From assembly GCA_021774965.1 (NCBI GenBank), contig JAJFIL010000308.1:1-64000 (forward strand): DNA of 64,000 nt. Reading direction: 5' to 3'. The notes under the pieces were generated by a model, which saw only the letters and a program-made list of their open reading frames with translations, had not been told where the DNA came from and ran no database searches. The stretch's first letter is position 1; each line of letters starts with the position of its first letter. The position numbers and the translations under genes are program-made. Shown piece after piece: positions 34,426 through 44,494 of this stretch. The DNA is from Alphaproteobacteria bacterium. Its GTDB lineage: Bacteria; Pseudomonadota; Alphaproteobacteria; JAJFIK01.

Positions 34426-35150
34426 TACACCGCCTCCCGGATGCGCGTTGCTGAATCTGAAACAATGTTGCCGTCCAGAAAATGAACCTGACGGGTGGCA
34501 TAGGCGGCCATGTCTTCTTCGTGAGTAACCATCAAGATGGTGATGCCGTCACGTTGATTCAGAGTACGGAGCAATTCACCGATCTCATGGCTGCGCTCGC
34601 TATCCAGATTGCCGGTGGGCTCATCGGCGAGCAACAAGGCAGGTTCCGTGGCGATGGCGCGGGCAATGGCCACGCGTTGTTGCTGGCCACCGGAAAGCTC
34701 GGCAGAGGTGTGATGTATGCGATCGGCCAGGCCAACGGCTTCTAATGCGGCCTTGGCGCGTTTGCGTCTCTCACCTCCCGGCGTGCGGCGATAGACCATG
34801 GGCAATTCAACGTTCTTAAGTGCTGTGGTGCGTTTCAGCAGGTTAAAGCCCTGGAACACAAAGCCTAAGTAATGCCGTCGCAACATGGCACGCTGATTGG
34901 GATAAAGAGTGCCCACATCTACGCCGCGGAAATAATAATTCCCTGCTGTCGGCGTATCAAGACAGCCCAGAATATTCATAGCCGTGGATTTGCCAGAGCC
35001 GGACGGACCCATCACAGCAACAAACTCGCCATCGTTGATGGTCAAATCGACCCCATCCAGTGCGCGCACTTCTGTTTCGCCATCGCCATAGGCTTTGACC
35101 ACATTGCGGAACTCGATGAGTGTTTTCTTGTCTCCAGTGGCAAGCATCAA
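34425..35150 (-). CDS. ABC transporter ATPase, MacB/LolD type
   Basis: ATPase partner of the adjacent FtsX-type permease, 241 residues. It has Walker [10 protein letters not shown] (about 50–58), a Q-loop in FVFQGFNLL, the signature [14 protein letters not shown] (about 154), Walker [13 protein letters not shown], and the H-loop VTHEED. Together with the membrane-fusion protein (35184–36404) and permease it forms a three-gene unit in the order fusion protein, ATPase, permease. All motifs look active. Confidence 0.92.
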   Translation of the reverse strand: MMLATGDKKTLIEFRNVVKAYGDGETEVRALDGVDLTINDGEFVAVMGPSGSGKSTAMNILGCLDTPTAGNYYFRGVDVGTLYPNQRAMLRRHYLGFVFQGFNLLKRTTALKNVELPMVYRRTPGGERRKRAKAALEAVGLADRIHHTSAELSGGQQQRVAIARAIATEPALLLADEPTGNLDSERSHEIGELLRTLNQRDGITILMVTHEEDMAAYATRQVHFLDGNIVSDSATRIREAV

Positions 35151-35183
35151 CGCGCCCTCCTCTTTGTCTGATCCGCAGACGGA

Positions 35184-36404
35184 TTAATTGCCGCGGCGAT
35201 TGCGAACCACATCGACGATAACTTCCTGGCCGACTTCCAGCATGCCATCCAGAATGACCGTCAGGCGTCCATCAGATTCGCCGATCTCCAGCTCAAGAGC
35301 TTCCGGGATGCTCTGTTCTCCCTCGCCTTCGGTCTCGAGCCAAACCTGACCGCGCAGGGTGCCGTCAGATGAGCTGGGGCGTGCAGCGTCTTCCTGATCA
35401 GGAGGCATGAAACGCAAGGCCCCATTGGGCACCAGCAAGGCGTCTTCCACCACGCCCACGGTGATATCCGCGGTGGCGGTCATGCCGGGCTTAAGGGAAA
35501 AATCGGGGTTAGCAACCACCAACAAGGCCTCGTAAGTCACCACGCCGGATTGCTGGCGCGGAGCGTTGCGCACTTGAACGATCTCTGCCTCAAATTCCCG
35601 TGCAGGATAGGCGTCCACGGTAAAGCTGGCCATTTGACCTTCGTGCACCACGCCGATGTCCGCTTCATCCACATCCACCTGCAATTCCATTTGGCTGAGG
35701 TCCTGCGCGATGGTGAAAAGATGAGGTGTCTGGAAAGAGGCGGCAACGGTTTGGCCTTCCTCGATCAAACGGTCCAGCACCATGCCGTTGATGGGCGAGC
35801 GGATCTCCGCTTCACCAAGGCGAGATTGCGCACTGTCGAGGGCCGCTTGCGCTTGCACCACACCGGCTTCGGCGCGAGAGACACCAGCCTCAGCACTGGC
35901 CAAGGCAGCGTTGCGTGTATCCAGCGCCTGGGGGGAGGCATTATTGTTTCGCACCAGGGCAGAAGTTCTGTTGCGTGCAGCACGTGATTCCAGGGCGATG
36001 GCGTTTGCTTCGGCAAGGGATGCTTCTGCAGAAGCAAGCGCTGCGTTGGCCTGCACAACAATCGCGCTCAGCTCTTCGGTATCTATTAGCGCCAGAAGAT
36101 CCCCTGCGCTCACCTCATCATTGAAATCCACCAACACTTCGCGAATAAGGCCAGAGACCTCGGCGCCCACCTGAATTTGATTTGTAGGCTGAAGTTGGCC
36201 GGTGGCATTCACCAGCACCGTCAGTGTGCCGCGAGTGATCTCAGCGGTTTCGTATTCGGTGATCTGCGGCCTGGTCACAAGGAACGTGATACCGGCAATC
36301 GGGGTGCCGATGAGAAGAAACCAGAATATGGTCCAGAACTTCCAGGTCTTGCGCTTCTTTGGCTTGCCCAGCGTGGCTGTAATATCGTTGGTGTTCTTTT
36401 TCAT
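35184..36404 (-). CDS. HlyD/MacA-family periplasmic membrane-fusion protein
   Basis: Adaptor that would link the ABC permease to an outer-membrane channel. The product has about 406 residues from the ATG at 36404 (MKKNTNDITATLG); an in-frame TTG at 36419 is less likely. A single N-terminal membrane helix (FWTIFWFLLIGTPIAGITFLV) anchors it, followed by a biotinyl-lipoyl half (INATGQLQP-like region VNATGQLQPTNQIQVGAEVSG), quoted by its key part GQLQPTNQIQVG, then a long alanine-rich coiled-coil hairpin (about 100–190) and a beta-barrel domain with LKPGMTATADI. First gene of the minus-strand pump unit. Confidence 0.88.
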   Translation of the reverse strand: MKKNTNDITATLGKPKKRKTWKFWTIFWFLLIGTPIAGITFLVTRPQITEYETAEITRGTLTVLVNATGQLQPTNQIQVGAEVSGLIREVLVDFNDEVSAGDLLALIDTEELSAIVVQANAALASAEASLAEANAIALESRAARNRTSALVRNNNASPQALDTRNAALASAEAGVSRAEAGVVQAQAALDSAQSRLGEAEIRSPINGMVLDRLIEEGQTVAASFQTPHLFTIAQDLSQMELQVDVDEADIGVVHEGQMASFTVDAYPAREFEAEIVQVRNAPRQQSGVVTYEALLVVANPDFSLKPGMTATADITVGVVEDALLVPNGALRFMPPDQEDAARPSSSDGTLRGQVWLETEGEGEQSIPEALELEIGESDGRLTVILDGMLEVGQEVIVDVVRNRRGN

Positions 36405-36613
36405 ATCCCGCACTCTCAAATTCGAACAAGGTTTTGGCAGGCCCTCGAAAAACGAGGCCCCGCATCTGTGATGACGCTCACACTATGAATGGATGCACGA
36501 CCAAGCGCCTTCAAAATGGAAGGCAGCTTTTGTTGGCCCCGCCTACCCCTCTTAGATGGGGTGAGGGAATGGCGGAACAAGGGCGGGAAATGAGCGCGAT
36601 TGAGGCGAATTGA

Positions 36614-36659
36614 GTACCCCGGCCAAAGGCCGTTAAGTACCCCGGCCAAAGGCCGTTAA
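36614..36659. repeat. 23-bp tandem repeat (two copies) reaching into a stop codon
   Basis: Two exact adjacent copies of a 23-bp unit that contains the palindrome CGGCCAAAGGCCG. The second copy includes the TAA stop codon (36656–36658, minus strand) of the peptide permease gene. Each unit could form a short stem after that stop. Confidence 0.85.
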
Positions 36660-37819
36660 GTATAAGGATCCGCAGCATCCCTCATGCCGTCGCCCAAGAA
36701 GTTGAACGCCAGGATGGTCAGAATCACGGGTATCATGGGGGCGAGTAACCAGGGGTAGAACTCAACCGCCGCTAAATTTTGCGCCTCATTCAGCAAGACC
36801 CCCCACGAGGTAATGGGCGATCTCAGCCCCAACCCCAGGAATGAGAGAGCCGTCTCGCCCAAAATCATTGTGGGGATGGACAAGGTGGCGCTAGCGATCA
36901 GATGGCTCATGAAGTTGGGGGCGAGGTGGCGGAAGATGATGCGCTTGGGCTTGGCCCCCATCAAGGTGGCGGCGGTCACATAGTCCTCTTCGCGCAAGGC
37001 CAGGAATTTTGAGCGCACGGCACGGGCCAACCCCGGCCAATCCAGCAGCCCCAAGATGATGGTGATGCCAAAATAGACCAATATGGGCGACCACCGGACA
37101 GGGATGGCAGCCGACAAGGCCATCCACAGAGGCAATTCCGGCAAGGATTTTACCAGTTCGATCAGACGCTGGATCGATGCATCCACCCAGCCGCCAAAAT
37201 ATCCCGCGACCCCGCCAATGACCAATCCCAGGACAAAGCTGATGGCGATCCCCACCAAGCCAACGGTCAGGGATATACGTGTGCCATGAAGAATGCGCGA
37301 GAACATGTCCCGCCCCAAACGATCCGTTCCCAACAAAAATAATGTGCCGTCCGTCGCGGGGCAGATAAAATGAAAGTCGGCGTTGATCAATCCCCAAAGG
37401 CGATAGTCCTCGCCGGAACAGAAAAACCGCAAGCGGTCAATGTCTGCTTCATTGTTCACATAAATCCGCTGGAAGGTCTGGATATCCACGGTGTGTTCAT
37501 AGCCATAAGTAAATGGCCCGATGAACTGGCCCTCATGGAACAGGTGCACCCCTTGGGGCGGGGCGTGGATATAATGGCTGTCGCGACTGGAAAGATCGTA
37601 AGGCACAAGGAACTCTGTCAAAGGAATGGTGGCATAAAGCACGATCAGCACAATGGCTGAGAACATGGCCAGCTTATGGCGCTTGAACTTCCACCACATG
37701 AGCGAAAGCGAGGATGCGGTCCCCGGCATGGAGCCGGTCCCGGATTGGCGCTCGGCTTCGGGATCGAAAGGTGCTGGGTTCACATAATGAGGCAGATCGC
37801 TGGTGGTGGTCTTGCTCAT
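36656..37819 (-). CDS. Peptide/oligopeptide ABC transporter permease, OppC type
   Basis: Second permease of a dipeptide/oligopeptide importer, 387 residues. A hydrophilic N-terminus precedes membrane helix 1 (FSAIVLIVLYATIPLTEFLV). There is then a roughly 100-residue periplasmic insert with two cysteines (FFCSGEDY, FICPATDG) before the usual LGTDRLGRDMFSRILHGTRISL start of the transport domain, quoted by its key part GTDRLGRD. The EAA-type loop is EEDYVTAATLMGAKPKRIIFRH, key part AATLMGAKP. The insert is larger than in Opp/Dpp and resembles YejE-like permeases. Overlaps the upstream permease gene by 4 bp. Confidence 0.9.
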   Translation of the reverse strand: MSKTTTSDLPHYVNPAPFDPEAERQSGTGSMPGTASSLSLMWWKFKRHKLAMFSAIVLIVLYATIPLTEFLVPYDLSSRDSHYIHAPPQGVHLFHEGQFIGPFTYGYEHTVDIQTFQRIYVNNEADIDRLRFFCSGEDYRLWGLINADFHFICPATDGTLFLLGTDRLGRDMFSRILHGTRISLTVGLVGIAISFVLGLVIGGVAGYFGGWVDASIQRLIELVKSLPELPLWMALSAAIPVRWSPILVYFGITIILGLLDWPGLARAVRSKFLALREEDYVTAATLMGAKPKRIIFRHLAPNFMSHLIASATLSIPTMILGETALSFLGLGLRSPITSWGVLLNEAQNLAAVEFYPWLLAPMIPVILTILAFNFLGDGMRDAADPYT

Positions 37820-38865
37820 CGCGTGTCCTCCGCACCCAGACGAATGCGCGGGTCAAGCCAGCCCAGCAAGAGATCAGAGATCAACATGCCCACCACCGTC
37901 AGCATGGCCACGAACAACAAGATAAAGCCCGACAAATAAGTATCCTGGACTTGCAAAGAGGTGAGCAGCACCGGGCCGATGGTAGGCAGGTTCAACACCA
38001 CCGACACAATAATGGAGCCCGAAATCAGCGAGGGCAGCAGATTGCCGATGTCGGCGATAAAGGGGTTCAGCGCCATGCGCAGAGGGTATTTGATCAGGGC
38101 ACGGGTTTCCGAAAGACCCTTTGCCCGGGCGGTGACCACGTAAGGTTTTTGCAGCTCATCCAGAAGATTGGCCCGCAGGCGGCGGATCATGGCGGCTGTG
38201 CCCGCCGTGCCGATAACGATCACCGGAATGATCAAATGCATCAAGACGGATTGAAGCTTGTCCCAGGACCAGGGCTGGTCCAGATATTCCGGCGCCATCA
38301 ATCCCCCGATGGAAAGCCCAAACCAGATATTAAAATAGTACAGAAGAATGAGCCCCAATAAGAAATTGGGTGTGGCAAGGCCGATATAGCCGAGCAGCGT
38401 AAAGCCATAATCCCCCCAGCTATAGGGCCGCGTTGCAGAGTAAATCCCGATGGGAAAGGCCACAAGATAAATAAAGATCACCGCCGCCAGGTTCAAAACA
38501 ATGGTCAGTATCAGACCTTCGCCGACAATTTCCGAGACGGGCCGCTCATACTCAAAGGACCAGCCAAAATCGCCCTGAATGAGCCCGGAGAATTCAAGCG
38601 TGGTCTCGCCATCCACTTCGCGCTCATGCGGCCAGACACCAATCCACAAAAGATAACGCACGGGGAGGGGCTTATCGAGATCATATTCCTGTTGATAAAA
38701 CTCGATCTGCGCAATCGAAGCCTCTTCACCCTGGGAGCGTAGCTCATCAATGCGATTGGATAGAATGTCGCCTTCGGGGAGCTCAATAATCAGAAACGTC
38801 AGCACACTGATGGCAATCAGCGTGGGGATCATGATAAGAAGGCGCTCGACCGTATATCGGAACAT
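37816..38865 (-). CDS. Peptide/oligopeptide ABC transporter permease, OppB type
   Basis: First permease of the importer, 349 residues, with the N-terminal signature YTVERLLIMIPTLIAISVL, six predicted helices and the conserved ABC-permease loop VTARAKGLSETRALIKYPLR, key part ARAKGLSE. Between helices 1 and 2 it has the usual large periplasmic loop. The ATGA overlap with the OppC-type gene indicates coupled translation, and the substrate-binding protein gene lies 55 bp upstream. Confidence 0.92.
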   Translation of the reverse strand: MFRYTVERLLIMIPTLIAISVLTFLIIELPEGDILSNRIDELRSQGEEASIAQIEFYQQEYDLDKPLPVRYLLWIGVWPHEREVDGETTLEFSGLIQGDFGWSFEYERPVSEIVGEGLILTIVLNLAAVIFIYLVAFPIGIYSATRPYSWGDYGFTLLGYIGLATPNFLLGLILLYYFNIWFGLSIGGLMAPEYLDQPWSWDKLQSVLMHLIIPVIVIGTAGTAAMIRRLRANLLDELQKPYVVTARAKGLSETRALIKYPLRMALNPFIADIGNLLPSLISGSIIVSVVLNLPTIGPVLLTSLQVQDTYLSGFILLFVAMLTVVGMLISDLLLGWLDPRIRLGAEDTR

Positions 38866-38920
38866 GGGCGTCTGACGTCTTCCTCAATAAAACTCAAAGT
38901 GCGCGCAAGACGCGTGCAGC

Positions 38921-40864
38921 CTATTCCGTTGCTGGGTCAAACCAGAACTGATCGGGGTGGTAGATACCGATCTGGGCCCCTGGATCCCAGCTATAGACGC
39001 CCTGCTCCGGCACATTCCGTAATCTGTTGGAGACCACGATAGGCTGAAGCACGGCGGACACAACACCGATAATAAACTGCTGTTCGGCATGGATTTGCAA
39101 CATGCGCAGCCAAATCACTTCGCGCTCCGCATCATCATCCGAAGCTTGCCATTCCCGGTAAAGCGCCATCAACTCAGCCGCTTCAGCCAGATCCACGGGC
39201 TCTCCCGATTGGCCGCCGGTCTGGAAATACTGCCCCCATTTGGGCCAGTTCAGCGTGTCCTGCCGCGTAGGGGCAAGAACGGCGGGGCTCATGCTGGCGG
39301 TGGCCAGGCCATTGTCCCACCCGGCCCAGACCGTCATCAGGGCTTCGCCGGAATAGGCCCGGTTGCGCATGACATCCCGGCTTGAGGTGCGGATCAGCAC
39401 GCGCACGCCGATTTCGGCCCAGGTCTCGGATACCAGTTCCAGGAAATCTACTTCCTGAGGGTCTTCGCCCGCCGTTTCGATAATGATCTCCATGGGCCGG
39501 CCGTCGCGCAACAGGCGCATGCCATTGGCGCCGCGCTCATAAAGGCCCGCATCATCTAGCAGGCGATTGGCCTCATCTGGGGAATAGGCCGCATAAAGAC
39601 CAAAGTTGCTTTCCCGATATAGAGGGCTGAGGGGCTGCAATGTATTGCCGCCCTCTGCTGCCAGACCAAAGAACAAGGAGAGATTGATCCCGTGTCGGTC
39701 GATGCCCATGGACAAGGCCCGCCGCACCCGCACGTCGCGAAAGATACGCCGCCAGACAGGGTCTTCAACGTTCAGATTGGGATAAAGCGCAAAATGGGCT
39801 GACTTGCCGTCTGGCCACAGAATGGTGCGATAGTTGGCGCGCTCTTCGCCACCGCGCAAAACCGTGGCATCAGAAAAATTAAGCCCGCGAGATTGAAGAT
39901 CGGTTTCGCCCGCATTGGCCATGGCGGGGATCAGCCGACCTTCGGCCACGGTCATATCCACTTCGTTGATATAAGGCAGCTGCCGCCCGTTCTCATCGAC
40001 ACGGTGGAAATAAGGATTGCGCATGAAGATGAAGCGATTGGCCGGCGGCACCGTGGTGTTCAGCCAGGGCTGCAGCGTTGGCAGGTCCGGATTATCCATG
40101 CGGTACATGTTATCGCGGCGATTATGCAGGGCGGCCCAGGAGCTGACGCTTGCTTCTTCCATGGCAGCGACAACGATGCGCGGAATGCCGTAATTCTCGT
40201 GAAACTGCCTCAAATAATGCGCTGGGCGATAGATAAAGACGGGCCGTGCCCGCGCCATCATATCCAGGAACGAAGGATTGGGCGCAGACCAGCTGTAGCG
40301 GATGGTAACTTCGTCAATGACCTCTACAACGGGGGCTTCTCCTTCAACAAGAAGCTCAGCAGGTGGACCGGATGGGGAGAGGGATTCGTTGTTGGCGACA
40401 TCCTCCCACCAATAGCGGAAATCCTCAGTGGTAAAAGGCGCGCCGTCCGACCATTTGTGGCCGGGGCGGAGATGCAGCGTATAGACGCGGTCCTCCTCTA
40501 CATCCACGGCCAACAGGAGATCCGGCTGCAGGTCCAGCTCTGGCGTATAGCCCATGAGGCGTGCGTAGCCATAAACCGACATAAGGCGAATATCACGAGC
40601 GCGGGAAATCAGTGTACGGAGCTCTCCACCATAGGTGCCGGGGGTAAGGTCGCCTTCAAGGTGGACTATTTTCGGGATTTCCGGGATGCGCTCGCGCACA
40701 GGCGGTAATTCACCGGAAACAACCCGGGGCCCCAGAACCGGCGGCTCAATAAACAATGTGTCTTGCGCAACAGAAGGAGCGATGGATAGGCCCAGCACCA
40801 GCACAAAGGCCAGCGCTGCGAGGCCCGCAATTTGGGCTGCGGCAAAACTAAACAGGTTACGCAT
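38921..40864 (-). CDS. ABC transporter substrate-binding protein, family 5
   Basis: Periplasmic receptor of the peptide-type importer, about 647 residues, longer than most of the family (500–600). A signal peptide ([18 protein letters not shown], cleaved after VAQ) precedes the mature protein. Family marks include YTLHLRPGHKWSDGAPFTTEDF near residue 150 (key part WSDGAPFT), LSMGIDRHGI, and a C-terminal segment. The ATG at 40864 overlaps the upstream ATPase gene's stop by 8 bp; a GTG at 40879 would extend it by five residues. The ligand could be a peptide, a sugar or an opine; it cannot be told from sequence. Confidence 0.9.
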   Translation of the reverse strand: MRNLFSFAAAQIAGLAALAFVLVLGLSIAPSVAQDTLFIEPPVLGPRVVSGELPPVRERIPEIPKIVHLEGDLTPGTYGGELRTLISRARDIRLMSVYGYARLMGYTPELDLQPDLLLAVDVEEDRVYTLHLRPGHKWSDGAPFTTEDFRYWWEDVANNESLSPSGPPAELLVEGEAPVVEVIDEVTIRYSWSAPNPSFLDMMARARPVFIYRPAHYLRQFHENYGIPRIVVAAMEEASVSSWAALHNRRDNMYRMDNPDLPTLQPWLNTTVPPANRFIFMRNPYFHRVDENGRQLPYINEVDMTVAEGRLIPAMANAGETDLQSRGLNFSDATVLRGGEERANYRTILWPDGKSAHFALYPNLNVEDPVWRRIFRDVRVRRALSMGIDRHGINLSLFFGLAAEGGNTLQPLSPLYRESNFGLYAAYSPDEANRLLDDAGLYERGANGMRLLRDGRPMEIIIETAGEDPQEVDFLELVSETWAEIGVRVLIRTSSRDVMRNRAYSGEALMTVWAGWDNGLATASMSPAVLAPTRQDTLNWPKWGQYFQTGGQSGEPVDLAEAAELMALYREWQASDDDAEREVIWLRMLQIHAEQQFIIGVVSAVLQPIVVSNRLRNVPEQGVYSWDPGAQIGIYHPDQFWFDPATE

Positions 40865-42770
40865 CGGCTCTTGCCTCACTTGTTACATCCTGCCCGCCAG
40901 AGCTTTGCTGCAGTTTCCCCACAGCGACCTGATGGCCCGCGCCTAACTCTACCATGGTGGGGGCCTGATCAAAGCCAAGACGATATTTGCCGGGCCAGGC
41001 CTCCGGGTTGGAAGCTCGGCCTTGCAATATCTCGTCCAGGTCCAGTTTTTGCGCCAAATCGGGCGAGGGTATGGCCTGCATCAGGGCCTTTGTGTAGGGG
41101 TGTTGCGGGTCCTTGAAAAGGGCGGCTTTCGGCCCTTGTTCCACGATCCGCCCCGCTGCCATCACCGCCACATGATCGGCGATATAGTCCACCACCGCCA
41201 GATTATGGCTCACAAAGAGATAAGTGAGCCCCAGGGCGCTCTTGAGGTCCTTGAGCAAATTGAGGATTTGTGCCTGAACGGAAACATCCAGCGCAGACAC
41301 CGGCTCGTCCAGAATCAGGACCTCAGGCTCCAACGCCAGAGCCCTGGCGATGCCGATGCGCTGGCGCTGACCTCCAGAAAATGCGTGCGGATAGCGCCGG
41401 GCAAATTCGGGGTCCAGCCCCACTAGGCGCAGAAGGTGTGCGACCCGCGTGCGCATTTCCGCAGGTCCGCAAAGGCGGTGGATCTCCATGGGCTCGGCCA
41501 GGATTTCGTGAACCGTCATGCGCGGATCAAGAGAGGCCTGAGGGTCCTGAAAGACATATTGAACCTTGCGGCAATAATCGCGCGCGGGTTCTCCTTCAAG
41601 AGTGCTCACATCAAACGAGCCATTGGGATCGTTGTAGGTGACGGTGCCTTCGTCAGGGGAAAAGGCCCGCGCGATGGTTTTGGCCAGGGTGGTTTTGCCG
41701 GAACCCGATTCCCCCACCAGGCCAAGGCAGCTGCCTCGATTGAGCGTCAGGGATACACCATTGATGGCGATGGTCTTTACCCCTTCGCCGCGGCCCCAGC
41801 TGTTGGCCTTCTTGGCGGTGAAGCTTTTGCTGACACCGCTGATCTCAATAAGAGGCGTGCCTTCTGCGGCTCGGTCGTCACTTTGCGGAAGGTCTCTAAT
41901 CCCGCCGTTGATTTCTGGGGCGACCTGCCGCAAAGGCGTGAGGCGTGTATCAGCATCCAGCCCCATGCGCGGCACCGCTCCCATCAGCGCTTTAAGATAA
42001 GGGTGCTCGGGACGTTCAAAAAGATCCGTTGTGGTGCCGGCCTCCATGACCTCGCCGCCATAAAGGACCACCACTTCATCCGCCAGGTTGGCGACGACGC
42101 CTAGATCATGGGTGATGAACAAAACCCCCATGTCGGAATCGCATTGAAGATCAATGATCAACTTCAGGATTTGCGCTTGGATGGTAACGTCCAGCGCCGT
42201 GGTGGGCTCGTCGGCGATCAACAAAGCAGGCTTGCAGATCAGGGCCATGGCGATCACCGCGCGCTGGCGCATGCCCCCTGAAAGCTCAAATGGAAATTTG
42301 TGTAGCGCGCCCTCAGGATCAGGAAAGCCAACGCGGGTCAGCATTTCCAGCGCGTGGGCTGCGGTCTCTTGCTTGCTGCCTTTCTCGTGCAGGCGCCAGG
42401 CCTCGCCGATTTGATCACCAATGGTATGCACCGGTGAGAGGGCCGTCATGGGCTCTTGAAAGATCATGGCGACGCGGCTGCCGCGCAACTCTCGGAAGAT
42501 GCGCCCGCGCGGGTCTTGCTGGGCCAGATCCAGCGCGCCATTCGCGCCTTCAGGATCATCAAAGGCAATACTGCCTGATTTGATGCTGGCCGATTGAGGC
42601 AGAATACCCATGACGGCCTGACACAGGACGGATTTGCCAGACCCGCTTTCGCCCACCAGCGCCACGGTCTTGCCGCGAGGTACGCGCAGGCTTGCACCGT
42701 TCAGGGCACGGACGGATCCACCGGGCAGGCTGAAATCAACGCACAGGCCTTCGACCTTCAGGATGTCCAC
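40857..42770 (-). CDS. Double-domain peptide ABC transporter ATPase (OppD–OppF fusion)
   Basis: Single chain of 637 residues carrying both ATPase domains of the importer, as in GsiA and YejF. Domain 1 (about 1–265): Walker [10 protein letters not shown], signature [15 protein letters not shown], Walker [14 protein letters not shown]-loop ITHD. Domain 2 (about 295–560): [40 protein letters not shown]. Each domain is followed by the oligopeptide-transporter C-terminal extension ([13 protein letters not shown] and [13 protein letters not shown]). Both sites look catalytically competent. It is the first transport gene of the unit and overlaps the upstream hypothetical gene by 13 bp. Confidence 0.95.
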   Translation of the reverse strand: MDILKVEGLCVDFSLPGGSVRALNGASLRVPRGKTVALVGESGSGKSVLCQAVMGILPQSASIKSGSIAFDDPEGANGALDLAQQDPRGRIFRELRGSRVAMIFQEPMTALSPVHTIGDQIGEAWRLHEKGSKQETAAHALEMLTRVGFPDPEGALHKFPFELSGGMRQRAVIAMALICKPALLIADEPTTALDVTIQAQILKLIIDLQCDSDMGVLFITHDLGVVANLADEVVVLYGGEVMEAGTTTDLFERPEHPYLKALMGAVPRMGLDADTRLTPLRQVAPEINGGIRDLPQSDDRAAEGTPLIEISGVSKSFTAKKANSWGRGEGVKTIAINGVSLTLNRGSCLGLVGESGSGKTTLAKTIARAFSPDEGTVTYNDPNGSFDVSTLEGEPARDYCRKVQYVFQDPQASLDPRMTVHEILAEPMEIHRLCGPAEMRTRVAHLLRLVGLDPEFARRYPHAFSGGQRQRIGIARALALEPEVLILDEPVSALDVSVQAQILNLLKDLKSALGLTYLFVSHNLAVVDYIADHVAVMAAGRIVEQGPKAALFKDPQHPYTKALMQAIPSPDLAQKLDLDEILQGRASNPEAWPGKYRLGFDQAPTMVELGAGHQVAVGKLQQSSGGQDVTSEARADA

Positions 42771-43354
42771 GGAATGCCCTCCGCGGTTTCAATGCCGGTA
42801 GCTTCCAGATTGGCAAGGGTCGCTTCGTCCAGCATAAGGCCGCGTTGCTGAGCAGCCGTCCAGGCCTCCCGCAACACCGGCTGAAAGGCTTCGTGGGTGC
42901 CATCAAAGGTGAGGGAGATTTTTGCGCCGTTGGCGTCTGTGCCAATCAGCTTGACCATCATCCAGCCGCTTTGTTCTGATTCTTTACGGCGAGAGAAAAA
43001 GCGCAGCTTGAGCTCCTTGAGATCGGCCCAATCCAGGCGCTGTTTGCGGACCATGATCAGGCCCGAGGGGTCCATTGGATTGCGCCAGCCAAAGGTGGTG
43101 CCGTCTTCATCCAGCTCAAGGCGTAAACCATGCCGCCATAAGGTGTGTCCCAGATAGATCACGAACGCCAGGCTCAACAGTCCCGTCAGAAACCAGATGA
43201 AGGTGCCGGGAGTTGTCGCGGTCCACAGGGCAATCATGATCGCAAGGGTTAAGATCACGCGCACATAGTCCCAAATCAGCGCGCGCCAATCCGCATGAAA
43301 GGCATAGCGGGGGGCGGCTCCGGGAATTCGGTTTGCGGCGTGATCGTCACTCAT
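42758..43354 (-). CDS. Hypothetical protein with two membrane helices
   Basis: Product of 198 residues, not recognised. Two adjacent N-terminal hydrophobic segments (VILTLAIMIALWTATT and FIWFLTGLLSLAFVIYLG, about 30–70) form a membrane hairpin. A cytoplasmic domain follows with LRLELDEDGTTFGWRNP and DLKELKLRFFSRRK, resembling the PH-like or YcxB-type layout of two helices plus a beta-rich domain; this is only a resemblance. It overlaps the transporter ATPase gene by 13 bp, so it belongs to that transcript. Confidence 0.7.
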   Translation of the reverse strand: MSDDHAANRIPGAAPRYAFHADWRALIWDYVRVILTLAIMIALWTATTPGTFIWFLTGLLSLAFVIYLGHTLWRHGLRLELDEDGTTFGWRNPMDPSGLIMVRKQRLDWADLKELKLRFFSRRKESEQSGWMMVKLIGTDANGAKISLTFDGTHEAFQPVLREAWTAAQQRGLMLDEATLANLEATGIETAEGIPWTS

Positions 43355-43363
43355 GATTGCACA

Positions 43364-44494
43364 CTAGGAAGCCGCAGTAGTCCCGCGCAACCCTTTAAGG
43401 ATCACAGGCACGTTTGAAGTGCCCGAAAGGTTAAGAGCGGGCGCTTTGGAAAGGTCTCTTGCCGCGTTAACGGCTTTGATCAGGCCCGCCGGATTAAGGC
43501 TTTCCGTGCTCAAGGCAATGGCCAGCCCGCGCTCTGAAAAACGTGTCGCGCGCAGACCCTGCTCTGTTTGGCCCGCTTCGGCATAAGGCACCAAAACCGG
43601 CTTGGTTCCCAGCGCCACCGCCTCGGCGACAGTGTTATAGCCCGCCTCGCTGATGGAGATCTCGGCCCGGGCCAGATGGTCCATAAAGTCAGCCCCAAAG
43701 GGATGCACATGAACTTGAGCGTTCTTGGGTGCCGGCTCATCAAGATCCGGCGGCACGAAGATATGCCAGGGCGCATCAATGGTGGCAGATTTATCTCCGG
43801 TCTCGACGGCAACTCCCAGCAGCACTTCGCCTGAAGGGCTTGATCCTGCGGAAACCACAACACCTGATTTTGAACTCAGCTGTGGAGGGGATGGCGCGAT
43901 ATAGCCCGTGTAATGCAAGGGGGCCCCGGCCCCAGCCACAAATGGCGCTGTCTCTTCTAGCCCGATGATGTCTTTATCTCCGTGGACCAGCACGGCATCG
44001 AAGTGATCGGCCAGCCGCTCGCCCATCTCCGCCATCTTGGTGGGCTCGGCCTTGGGCTCGATAATGTCCCGCACCGAAGAGATGATCAGCGGCGCTGTGG
44101 GCAGGGCTCGGGCCGCCTCAATCAGGGCCAGGACTTCGGCGGCAAATTTTCGCCTGCCAAAGGGAAACAACTCGATCAGCACAATGCCCGGAGCAGAGGT
44201 CGCCAGCGTTTCCAACATGGCGCAGCGGCGCATCTGCCAATAGGCCTCATCGGGTGCTTCTCCCCGTGCGCTTAAAAGCCCTGTATACTGATGATTGGAG
44301 GTAGCAAGACTTGGCAGCTGATGAGCGGTAACCCCATCAATCCCCGCGAACGCCTCACGCCCCTCAGGGCCACCTGCCACCACGGTAACCTCCATGCCGG
44401 ATTGCGCGCAGGCAGCGGCAATTCGCGCCATACGCCGTACATGGCCCTTGCCAAAAAGATGCTGCACCCAAATGAAAAGCGACGGCGTGCTCAT
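43364..44494 (-). CDS. MurG-like glycosyltransferase (GT28 fold, COG4671-like), copy A
   Basis: Predicted glycosyltransferase, 376 residues, GT-B fold. The N-terminal motif WVQHLFGKGHVRRMARIA matches the G-x-GHxxR nucleotide-sugar family start; the C-terminal half has ISEAGYNTVAEAVALGTKPVLVPY (key parts SEAGYNT and GTKPVLVP), the donor-binding region shared with MurG, and TEQGLRATRF. Acceptor and donor are unknown. It is the last gene of a minus-strand unit whose junctions overlap by 4 bp (ATGA): GT4, GT4, histidine phosphatase, this gene. A related protein is encoded at 47862–49058. Confidence 0.82.
   Translation of the reverse strand: MSTPSLFIWVQHLFGKGHVRRMARIAAACAQSGMEVTVVAGGPEGREAFAGIDGVTAHQLPSLATSNHQYTGLLSARGEAPDEAYWQMRRCAMLETLATSAPGIVLIELFPFGRRKFAAEVLALIEAARALPTAPLIISSVRDIIEPKAEPTKMAEMGERLADHFDAVLVHGDKDIIGLEETAPFVAGAGAPLHYTGYIAPSPPQLSSKSGVVVSAGSSPSGEVLLGVAVETGDKSATIDAPWHIFVPPDLDEPAPKNAQVHVHPFGADFMDHLARAEISISEAGYNTVAEAVALGTKPVLVPYAEAGQTEQGLRATRFSERGLAIALSTESLNPAGLIKAVNAARDLSKAPALNLSGTSNVPVILKGLRGTTAAS

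Noticed and set aside
40857-42770. Possible gene fusion artefact of two ATPase genes
   Set aside because: Double-domain ATPases are normal in GsiA/YejF-type importers and both halves are intact, so this is a regular gene.
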